NCBI GenBank assembly: GCA_020636075.1
Contig: JACJYO010000002.1
Span: 806,001-870,000, forward strand
Length of the DNA stretch: 64,000 nucleotides
Origin: Lewinellaceae bacterium
GTDB taxonomy: Bacteria > Bacteroidota > Bacteroidia > Chitinophagales > Saprospiraceae
Direction of reading: 5' to 3'
Part shown: piece after piece, positions 17,914 through 25,021 of the stretch
Layout of the letters: the number at the start of each line of letters is the position of its first letter
Numbering within the stretch: position 1 is the stretch's first letter
Made by a program: the position numbers and the translations under genes
The notes under the pieces: model-generated
The model's input: only the letters and a program-made list of their open reading frames with translations
The model's database searches: none
Told to the model about the DNA's origin: nothing

Positions 17914-18265
17914 AGCGAAACGTTATGGTAATGATGAATGATGAGTGATAAATGATGAATATTCGATTCATCTTCACTGGGTTTAGGCTGAGTTTGTCAC
18001 TCAACTTTTGGCACGATCAATCAGGGAAACAGCAACTTGATCGTCAGCAATATTCGGCTGCTCTATTGGCGTGCGTTGACAAGTTATACTCGTCAGACGA
18101 TTTTTACGGGTTCAAATAGAAACCAGATAGTATTGGTCAGACGACTTCGAGTCGCCAGACCAATGCGCGCGGTCCGACGACTCAAAGTCGTCTGACCGCT
18201 CATTCATTAAAACCAAACAGCACACGCCGGTAGAGCGGTCGAGTAATGCCCGAACTCACGTCAAC
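17914..18265 (-). other. Hairpin-rich gap upstream of RT; candidate structured RNA
   Basis: No ORF is convincing here. Hairpins lie at 18170-18198 (CGGTC...GACCG around GACGACT-CAA-AGTCGTC), 18132-18164 (ATTGGTC...GACCAAT around CGACT-TCG-AGTCG) and 18013-18044 (ACGATCAA/TTGATCGT, 16-nt loop). This is the position of msr-msd RNA in true retrons. Against that, the part nearest the RT (17927-18020) resembles an intergenic repeat at 39836-39925. Confidence 0.4.
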
Positions 18266-18556
18266 TTAAATAAAGCGGCTTTTACTTCCATCTACCAGTT
18301 GCGGAAGCGGCGGCGCCGTGCCGGCTTGTTGTATGCGTTTGAGCTGCTCGCGATCGAGCGGCACAATGAAGATACGGTCGGTTCGGTGGTTAATGATCTG
18401 GATCAGTTCCTGGTTCAGGGCCCGCAACCAGCGGCCTTTTATTTTGCCCAGGAAAACGGATTTCTGGACGCGCTCCAGCCCGTAAAACTTGCAGCGTTTG
18501 GCTACCCGCGTCCGGGTTTTGTTTTTCCGAATATCGTAGATCACCCAGGTGTACAT
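18266..18556 (-). CDS. cas2: CRISPR-associated endonuclease Cas2
   Basis: Cas2 forms the structural core of the Cas1-Cas2 spacer integration complex. The ATG at 18556 is preferred over one six codons upstream because it yields the canonical start MYTWVIYDIRKNKTRTRVAKRC. This contains the family beta strand with Asp8, followed by the GLERVQKSVFLGKI segment (residues about 28-41) and IFIVPLD (about 62-68). At 96 aa it is the usual length. It lies 101 nt downstream of cas1 on the same strand, with the RT gene after it. Confidence 0.93.
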   Translation of the reverse strand: MYTWVIYDIRKNKTRTRVAKRCKFYGLERVQKSVFLGKIKGRWLRALNQELIQIINHRTDRIFIVPLDREQLKRIQQAGTAPPLPQLVDGSKSRFI

Positions 18557-18657
18557 ATTGTTAGATTGCAGCAAAAGTCAGGTTAAAAAAGTGGAATGCC
18601 CGGTGGCGGCCGGCCGATCAGGGTTATTGAAAATCTGAATAAAAGGCTAAAAAATGT

Positions 18658-19686
18658 TCAGGCGGCGGGTACATCGCCGGCCTCCAGTTTGGCGCAGTGC
18701 AGCAGGCGGGTGGCAAAACGCCCGGCAGTCTGGCGCAGAAAATGGTCACGGCTGACCAGGCAGCCGTCGAGTTCTTCTTTTTTCTCACTGAAATAGTCGC
18801 GCAGGGCATCGGAAAGCAGCTTTTTTCCAGCTTGGTTGAGGTGCAGGCCGCCGTCGTATGCGGCGGTATGGTTGGCCGTCACCATTTTCCTGGAAAACAG
18901 GCGGAACACGACCCGGTCGACCCAACTGCGGTAGGGCTCGATGTAGTCGAACACCATGCTTTTCAGCCGGTAACCGTCGCGATGTAAAAAACCGATGTAG
19001 GGATTGACACCGGCGAGCAGCAGGGACTGTTCGGTTTTGCTGTACAAAATAGCGTAGCCGTAGTTCAGGAAGGCATTGAAGGGGTCGAGCGCAGGTTGCC
19101 GAGAGCGCGCGCCGAAGCGGTACTCCTCGGGCAGCACATCGCTGAGCGTTTGAAAATACAACTGCCCGGCGGCGCCTTCCAGCCCACGGATTCCCTCGGC
19201 AATGTCCTGCATGGTTTTGCCGTCGAGGGCCAGCACCCGTTTGCGCAGTTTGCGAATTTCAGCGGCTTGGGTATCGAGCAGTTTTTGCTTGTTGCGGTCA
19301 CGCCGCGACTTGAGTTTTTCCAAAAAAGCAGCCTGGTTGTACAATTTGGCCGCCACCCAGTTTTTGACAAAGGCCACCGCATGCCCGCTGACGCTCACGA
19401 TCACCTGGGCTTTTTGGACCGAGGGCGTGGTATTCAGTTCAAATCCGCTGAGCCGTGCTTTGGGCATACCGTGTATGTCCATGAGCACCAGGTCGATACC
19501 GTGTTCCAGCGCCAGCAAATGCGCCGAAACCGTCAGGATGCCGCCATCCTGAATCCACAGGCTTTTGACCTTTAATGGGGAGTGCGACTCCTTTTGGAGG
19601 AGTTGATTCTCATCGAACCAACTGAGCTCGAAGAGCCCGTCCTTTACCGAAACTTTCGCGCCGAACCGCGTAATGTGTAATTCCAT
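18658..19686 (-). CDS. cas1: CRISPR-associated integrase Cas1
   Basis: Cas1 inserts new spacers at the leader end of an array. The 342-aa protein has an N-terminal beta domain and the all-helical catalytic domain. Its metal ligands are visible: Glu170 in GLEGAAGQLYF, His235 in GFLHRDGYR and acidic residues Asp247/Glu250 in FDYIEPYRSW. It is divergent from array 2: its start is about 800 nt left of the first repeat, and array 2 is the array with uniform repeats. It is probably the first gene of a cas1-cas2-RT transcript. It carries no RT or Cas6 fusion. Confidence 0.96.
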   Translation of the reverse strand: MELHITRFGAKVSVKDGLFELSWFDENQLLQKESHSPLKVKSLWIQDGGILTVSAHLLALEHGIDLVLMDIHGMPKARLSGFELNTTPSVQKAQVIVSVSGHAVAFVKNWVAAKLYNQAAFLEKLKSRRDRNKQKLLDTQAAEIRKLRKRVLALDGKTMQDIAEGIRGLEGAAGQLYFQTLSDVLPEEYRFGARSRQPALDPFNAFLNYGYAILYSKTEQSLLLAGVNPYIGFLHRDGYRLKSMVFDYIEPYRSWVDRVVFRLFSRKMVTANHTAAYDGGLHLNQAGKKLLSDALRDYFSEKKEELDGCLVSRDHFLRQTAGRFATRLLHCAKLEAGDVPAA

Positions 19687-20215
19687 AATGAAACGAGAAA
19701 TTTGATGAAAAAATGGTTTCGATCAATCAGGTAAAACCGGCATGCACCATGCCGCCCGGAACCGGTTGAAATACCAGGGCCCGGGCCGCAGGAATGCGGT
19801 ACCGTGTAACGGTTGTTACATTGATTTAGCTTGCGCTTTCGGACTAAGCAGCACTCCCTTAAGGCAGGATATTCAGCGGGAGCGCCGAAACGAAACCAAA
19901 GGATTAGCAGGTCGCATCAGGGGGCGAATTCAGAGTTGGATGGTCAGCTTTGTTTGTTTCGATACCACAAAAATACGGGGCGGAAGCATGCGGCGAAACA
20001 GGGCGGCGGCGCAATTTTCGCGGACGCGGGGAAATTGCCCGGTGCGCCGGGTGACAGATTTGGAAAGCAACGGCGAAATGCGCTTTTATAAGTGCTTAAA
20101 AATAAATGCCTTGCCAATATTCCAGCCGCCAAAACTTGAAAAACTCCACCCGTTCAGCGTATCTTTAGAGGGTCGGAAAACGCCCGATTTTTTTCCCGGG
20201 ACGCGGGGAAAATGC

Positions 20216-20482
20216 CTCACTTTAGTTAAAATTCAATACGTAACTCGCAAAAACACCCCCGATGCAAGCCCCTTTTCCAACACCAGCCCCCGAAAAAACG
20301 CCTAAGCCCCTGAACCTGAAAACGATAGGACGCGGAAAATCCATGAAAAAAAATGCCATATCTTCGTGCATACACTGTTTTCACTAAAAAAACGGCTATT
20401 TTACCACCGTTTTCCAGCCCGCGACGCGGGGTTTTTTTCGACTTTATTCCCTGAAAACCAAAACATTAAGCCAATTTTGGCT
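20216..20482 (+). promoter_or_regulatory. Leader of CRISPR array 2 (full-length form)
   Basis: The first 100 nt copy the leader of array 1, including the sequence TCACTTTAG that in array 1 is the end of the 137-aa gene. It then continues with a TATCTTCG element at 20359-20366 (resembling TAnnTTTG), CCTGAAAACCAAAACATTAA and TTTTGGCTC before the first repeat. The remaining gap from cas1 (19687-20215) has no convincing gene and contains repeats of GACGCGGGG. Confidence 0.75.
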
Positions 20483-21157
20483 CTTTCAGACCCTATCCAG
20501 ACAAAAGAGGATTGAAACCCAACCAAGATGTATCTTGATGTAGGCAGAGGCTTTCAGACCCTATCCAGACAAAAGAGGATTGAAACTTCATGTGTGACTC
20601 TATAGTTGATTCTTTTCATCTTTCAGACCCTATCCAGACAAAAGAGGATTGAAACCTGAATACCCCACACTAAATGCAATGGAATATCTTCCTTTCAGAC
20701 CCTATCCAGACAAAAGAGGATTGAAACCCGCATGTTTATTCTTATTCTCTAAGATAATGAACATCTTTCAGACCCTATCCAGACAAAAGAGGATTGAAAC
20801 TTTGAGTTTCATGTACGTACAAAATTGAGTTAAACTGTCTTTCAGACCCTATCCAGACAAAAGAGGATTGAAACCGATAATCTTGAATGTTTTTTCATTA
20901 TTTGTTTCGCTTTCAGACCCTATCCAGACAAAAGAGGATTGAAACCCCTTTCCCTTTCTGCAAGCGAGGAAACGCAAGATGCTTTCAGACCCTATCCAGA
21001 CAAAAGAGGATTGAAACCTTGCGGGGCAATTCTCCCGTCTTGTATATTGCCTTTCAGACCCTATCCAGACAAAAGAGGATTGAAACGCTTAGAAGAAATC
21101 ATAGGTATAAACGTACGTTGGCTTTCAGACCCTATCCAGACAAAAGAGGCTCAAAAC
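20483..21157 (+). CRISPR. CRISPR array 2: 10 repeats, 9 spacers, uniform repeats
   Basis: Nine identical 36-nt repeats (CTTTCAGACCCTATCCAGAC + AAAAGAGGATTGAAAC) start at 20483, 20551, 20620, 20692, 20765, 20839, 20910, 20982 and 21051. A tenth at 21122 is degenerate (GAGGCTCAAAAC). Spacers are 32-38 nt and several are clearly richer in A+T than the host genes. The uniformity, with the nearby cas1 and complete leader, suggests this is the active array. Confidence 0.98.
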
Positions 21158-21188
21158 TCGTCCTACGACTTGAAGTCGTAGGACGAGT
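21156..21188. repeat. Trailer hairpin of array 2
   Basis: A perfect palindrome: ACTCGTCCTACGACTT, one G, then AAGTCGTAGGACGAGT. It overlaps the last two bases of the degenerate terminal repeat, exactly as in array 1. Confidence 0.85.
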
Positions 21189-21305
21189 ACGTTTTACAGG
21201 GCACCTTACCCGCACCGGCAATGATCCCGGTCAGTTCCGGCAAGTAAAATCCGGCAGTGCATTTCCGGTCACGCAGGCCTATTTTTACCAAAAAAATAGC
21301 GCCCT

Positions 21306-22364
21306 ATGCTGGTCAACTCCCACAAATACTTCTCCTTCTACACCCTGGTGCTGCTTTTTCTGGTGCTGCTGTCCGTGGTGTTGTACGAAGCGCGCCTGCT
21401 GCTGATCCCGCTCAGTTTTGCCCTGCTGATCAGTTTTATGTACTATCCCATTGGTTTGTGGGTGGAAAAAAGGGCGGGACGCGCAGTGTCCATTGCCGTA
21501 TGCCTGCTGCTGCTGCTGGCCTTTGGGGTGTTGTTGTTTTACCTGCTGGCGGGCAGTATTTCGCTGTTGCAGGAAAAACTTGCCGGTTCGAAAGACCGCA
21601 TTCTTGCCCTGAGCACCTGGGCGGGCTCGTACCTCGACGGGCTGTTTGCCATCGACCCGGCCCAGCAGAAAAGTACCGTGCAACAGCTGTACGAAAACCT
21701 GCTGCACGAGACCATCCCGTTCATCCGGCAGGCCATTACACTGTCGGCCGGCACGCTGGCCATGGTGCTGATCATCCCCATTTTTGTCTCGCTCATCCTG
21801 TACTACCGGGAGCTGCTGGTGCGGTTTACGCTGATGATCGTGCCGGAGGAGCAGGTGGACAGTTTTAAATCCATGTTCAAAGAAATCACCAGCACCTATT
21901 TCCATTTTGCCAAAGGCATGGGCATCGTGTACCTGATCGTGGGCTCGCTCAACTCCCTGGGTTTTCTGCTGCTGGGACTGCCCAACGCCGTTTATTTCGG
22001 GGTGCTGGCCTCGCTGCTTACGTTTTTCCCGTACATCGGCATCTTCATCGGCGGTTCGGCGGCGGTGGTGGTCGCCTGGGCCACGTTCAATACGGTCTGG
22101 CATCCGCTGGCGGTGGTGGCCATTCTCGGCTTTGTGCAGTACCTGGAAGCCAATGTAATTTTCCCGCTGGCGGTGGGGCATCAGCTGAAACTGAATCCAC
22201 TGGCTACGCTGATCGTCATTTTGCTGGGCGGCATTATTTGGGGCGGGGCCGGTATTGTGTTGTTTGTGCCGTTTGCCGCTATTCTGAAAATTCTCGCCGA
22301 CCGGGTGGAAGCCCTGCGGCCGCTGGCGGTGTTTTTGGGGCCGGATACCCGGGAAGGGTCGTAG
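21306..22364 (+). CDS. AI-2E family transporter (PerM/UPF0118)
   Basis: This is a 352-aa polytopic membrane protein of the AI-2 exporter / PerM family. Paired N-terminal hydrophobic segments (residues about 10-75) precede an amphipathic middle (about 80-140). Several C-terminal membrane helices follow, with the family pattern NAVYFGVLASLLTFFPYIGIFIGG (about 227-250) and QYLEANVIFPLAVGHQLKLNPL (about 278-300). Members have been linked to autoinducer export or Na+/H+ exchange; the substrate here is unknown. It starts 118 nt after the trailer hairpin of array 2 and is unlikely to be part of the CRISPR system. Confidence 0.9.
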   Translation: MLVNSHKYFSFYTLVLLFLVLLSVVLYEARLLLIPLSFALLISFMYYPIGLWVEKRAGRAVSIAVCLLLLLAFGVLLFYLLAGSISLLQEKLAGSKDRILALSTWAGSYLDGLFAIDPAQQKSTVQQLYENLLHETIPFIRQAITLSAGTLAMVLIIPIFVSLILYYRELLVRFTLMIVPEEQVDSFKSMFKEITSTYFHFAKGMGIVYLIVGSLNSLGFLLLGLPNAVYFGVLASLLTFFPYIGIFIGGSAAVVVAWATFNTVWHPLAVVAILGFVQYLEANVIFPLAVGHQLKLNPLATLIVILLGGIIWGGAGIVLFVPFAAILKILADRVEALRPLAVFLGPDTREGS

Positions 22365-22396
22365 CGCAGGGAGCGAACTTTTCAAATCTGCTTCGT

Positions 22397-22841
22397 CAAC
22401 CCCACCCCCATCCCCTCCCCACGGGCTCCCGATTACCCACAAGTTGGCTGAAATGTTTTTAATAGGATCGAAATCGACGAGCAGATGCAGACAAATTTCA
22501 CTCCGCCGTGTCAACCCCACCCCCAACCCCTCCCCAAGGGTGAGGGGAGCCGTAGCGTCGACCGCTTTTTTTTACCCCAAATTCAAAGGTATAGTGTAAT
22601 CTACGGTGTACGTCGCGCCTCCCATCCCCCTTGGGGAGGGGTTGGGGGTGGGGTTGACAAGGGCGGAGCGATTTGTTCCATCAAAAACTACAATTCAAGT
22701 TTAATGTATCACCATAAAATCATTCAACTTGTGGGTAATCGGGAGCCCCCACGGGGAGGGGTGTTTGCCCTCATTTCAATTTTAGGTCAACGTGAGAGCA
22801 AGCCCCCCTCCCCGTGGGGGGAGGGGATGGGGGTGGGGTTG
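22397..22841. repeat. Nested GC-rich inverted repeats
   Basis: This fills the 600-nt gap after the AI-2E gene, with no gene visible. An inner perfect 30-bp arm pair lies at 22510-22539 and 22629-22658 (G/C-runs such as CCCCACCCCCAACCCC). An outer left arm, 22397-22446, pairs with two right segments: 22725-22761 (CAACTTGTGGGTAATCGGGA) and 22817-22841. A related palindrome lies at 28921-29036. Confidence 0.85.
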
Positions 22842-22967
22842 ATAAAACGAAGTGACTCGGAATCCCCCCTTTGACGAGAATCACCGACCCACATCCCCCC
22901 AAATCGTTTCCCCCGACTAAAATTCCCGGTTCCTTTGCGGCATTGTATCACATAAAATACAACAGCC

Positions 22968-23300
22968 ATGAGTTTGAAAAAACAATTCTTCGATGCTAAG
23001 CATACCGTGAAGGTTACATTTTGCTTACCGGAAGAAGCCTTCAAGGAAGCCAAAGAAGTTAAAGTTTTCGGTGATTTTAATAACTGGGAGTCCGCCAAAG
23101 GCATTCCCATGAAAGTAAAAAACGGCGAATTTCAGGCTACGGTGGAATTGGACACAGGTAAGGAATATCAGTTTCGCTATCTGATTGACAACAAGGTTTG
23201 GGAAAACGATGCCGAAGCCGACAATTACGTTCCCTCGCCATTTGGCAGCATGAACTCGGTCGTAATGGCATTTCCCGAAAAAACAGACCTTCAGCTTTGA
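22968..23300 (+). CDS. Stand-alone CBM48 / glycogen-recognition domain protein
   Basis: This is a 110-aa protein consisting of one early-set CBM48-type (isoamylase N / AMPK-beta-like) domain: KVTFCLPEEAFKEAKEVKVFGDFNNWE (residues 14-40) and the later EYQFRYLIDNKVWENDAEADNY (about 65-86). Such domains bind alpha-glucans and usually sit on larger enzymes; free-standing copies occur in Bacteroidota. It lacks a signal peptide, so it is probably cytoplasmic. It is isolated, with repeat-filled gaps on both sides. Confidence 0.88.
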   Translation: MSLKKQFFDAKHTVKVTFCLPEEAFKEAKEVKVFGDFNNWESAKGIPMKVKNGEFQATVELDTGKEYQFRYLIDNKVWENDAEADNYVPSPFGSMNSVVMAFPEKTDLQL

Positions 23301-23360
23301 GTGTACAACAGGTTCCCCCCATTGAGCATATCGTGCTATGACAGCGCAGACAGTGTTTTA

Positions 23361-23850
23361 ATCTACGCGAGAGGGGCCATCACAAAAGGCAATATTTACG
23401 ATTTACGAGTGACGATTTACGATTATTTTGTTTTGTAAGAAGTGGAAGATCCACACTAACGGGATGCTATTAATCGTAATTCGTGATTCCAAAATCTTAA
23501 ATAAGTCCTTTTGAGACGGCCCCTCTCGCATTTTTATGCCTCAATTCCAATGAATTAACTCAAGTTGTGACCATGAAATGGAATAGACAAGATTAACAGG
23601 AAAAAAACAGGTGGGTGTCTCAAAAGAGAGAAATCTGAAATGCCCGCCGTAGAATATTTTATTTACCACGAGACACGGAGAACACGGAGAATTAAACTCC
23701 GTGTTCTCCGTGTTTCCGTGGTGAAAATCAGGAACTACCTGCGCGTGTGAGGACTAATGAGACACCCTCCTGTAAAATCATGTCGATCCTGTCCAAAAAA
23801 CAAAAAACCTGTCTCCAGAACAGTTAGTCACAACTTGAGTTAATTATCGA
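23361..23850. repeat. Repeat-filled gap: several inverted repeats, no gene
   Basis: The gap contains a GCGAGAGGGGCC / GGCCCCTCTCGC pair (about 23365 and 23518). A 32-nt block at 23394-23425 is identical to 30717-30748. A MITE-like unit has perfect 19-bp ends at 23553-23571 and 23827-23845 (AATTAACTCAAGTTGTGAC). Inside that unit, at 23662-23724, lies a CACGGAG-type palindrome. Confidence 0.8.
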
Positions 23851-24219
23851 TCAATTGGCGGCAGGTGCTTTTTCCCGGCTCTCGATGAATTTTTCCAAAA
23901 CATCCGGCATTTTCTCGAATGCCGCCGACAGGCCTTTACTGTTCTTAGCCGGTACGAAGGAAATTTCGGCGCCCCGCGTTACCAGAAAACCCAATGGTTC
24001 AATGCCGATCCCTGCCCCGGCGCCACTGCCTTCGCCATGACCCTGCTTCGTGTCGCCACCTTCGCCACCGCCATATCCAAATCCCAGGCCCATGCGGATT
24101 ACCGGTACGCAGGTAAACTCACCGAGCTTGAATTCTTTACCGATGACGGTTTCGGTTTTTGCTTCTGTTTTTAAAAAGTCCGTGACTTTACTGAGGACTT
24201 CTTCGACCTTTTCTTTCAT
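23851..24219 (-). CDS. GerW/YtfJ family protein
   Basis: This 122-aa protein matches the GerW (YtfJ) family: an N-terminal helix (KVEEVLSKVTDFL), then the core ETVIGKEFKLGEFTCVPVIRMGLGFG (residues about 22-48). A Gly/His-rich flexible stretch and the conserved IEPLGFLVTRGAEISFVPA (about 73-91) follow. In Bacillus the homologue is a sporulation protein, but relatives are widespread in non-spore-formers with no assigned role. The neighbouring DUF2953 gene starts just upstream in the same direction, the same pairing as ytfI-ytfJ in Bacillus. Confidence 0.88.
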   Translation of the reverse strand: MKEKVEEVLSKVTDFLKTEAKTETVIGKEFKLGEFTCVPVIRMGLGFGYGGGEGGDTKQGHGEGSGAGAGIGIEPLGFLVTRGAEISFVPAKNSKGLSAAFEKMPDVLEKFIESREKAPAAN

Positions 24220-24221
24220 AA

Positions 24222-24752
24222 CTATGCAATTTTAGGGTGAATGAATGTCCGCAAAAACGCCCCTGCCACGCGGTAGAGGCGTGTTTGCAGATGGAGTTGA
24301 ATGACTTGCATTCCATTGAAATTGATGATCAGTTGACGCCGGCTATTGCTGAGCAGAAAAAACACCGGAAACAGAAAGGCATTGCGCGTATAATCATCGG
24401 TGTCTAAAGCGATGTAACAACGCCGTACCTCCACGCTGCGCAGCATGTTTTTCACCAGTTGCCAGACCTGCTTGAGCGACATGGTCGATTTGCGTTTTTT
24501 CCGGCCTGCTTTTTTAGGAGATGGTTTTTTCGGCTTTGCCACATCTGCCTCAGTATCCCGTCGCCATTCTTTTTCGATAAAAAAAACCTTGAAATAGAAC
24601 CGCCAGCGGGTACTTTCAGGCAATGCGCGCAGGCCAAAAATCCCCCGCCATTGCACCCGGTACACATCGTTTTCTGTATCCACTATCACCTCGATCGGCA
24701 GCCAGAAGAGCAGCCCCAACAAGACGAACAATGCAATAAGGAACCAAATCAT
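24222..24752 (-). CDS. DUF2953-type membrane protein (YtfI-like)
   Basis: This is a 176-aa protein with one N-terminal membrane segment (MIWFLIALFVLLGLLFWLPI) and a soluble part containing VQWRGIFGLRALPE (residues about 34-47). A Lys-rich linker (KPKKPSPKKAGRKKRK) follows, then VWQLVKNMLRSVEVRRCYIALDTDDY (about 96-121), fitting DUF2953. The ATG at 24752 is chosen; the frame also extends to a TTG at 24785. The stop is 2 nt before the GerW-family start, so the two are co-translated or at least one operon. Function is unknown; physical partnership with the GerW protein is inferred from the conserved pairing. Confidence 0.7.
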   Translation of the reverse strand: MIWFLIALFVLLGLLFWLPIEVIVDTENDVYRVQWRGIFGLRALPESTRWRFYFKVFFIEKEWRRDTEADVAKPKKPSPKKAGRKKRKSTMSLKQVWQLVKNMLRSVEVRRCYIALDTDDYTRNAFLFPVFFLLSNSRRQLIINFNGMQVIQLHLQTRLYRVAGAFLRTFIHPKIA

Positions 24753-24919
24753 GATCAACGATTTCGCGCGCAAGCTGTAGGCCAATGCGGCGAAATCAAA
24801 TGACTTGTAGAACCCATACGTATGAGTCTGATCATGTAGAGCAGGCCGTCAATACAAACGGATAAACAGTAAAACAAGACTGGCTCAAAGGCCCTCTTTT
24901 GCTCTGCAACGTGGGATTT

Positions 24920-24984
24920 TTCACCACGGAGGCACGGAGAACACGGAGATCTCAACTCCGTGTTCTCCGTGCCTCCGTGGTGAA
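24920..24984. repeat. Perfect 29-bp CACGGAG-type palindrome
   Basis: The left arm 24920-24948 and right arm 24956-24984 are perfect complements around ATCTCAA. The arms contain repeated CACGGAG. A degenerate relative lies at 23662-23724. Confidence 0.9.
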
Positions 24985-25021
24985 CAAAATTTGGTTTCAA
25001 TCGGGGTCAATTCAGAAAGCA

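Noticed and set aside
19742..20305. 187-codon frame between cas1 and array 2
   Set aside because: It runs into the duplicated leader, has a low-complexity Arg/Pro/Ser-rich translation and no family pattern. I treat it as non-coding.
21285..22526. 413-codon open frame on the - strand
   Set aside because: It is antisense to the AI-2E transporter gene; the translation is rich in His/Gln/Arg, typical of a shadow frame of a membrane protein.
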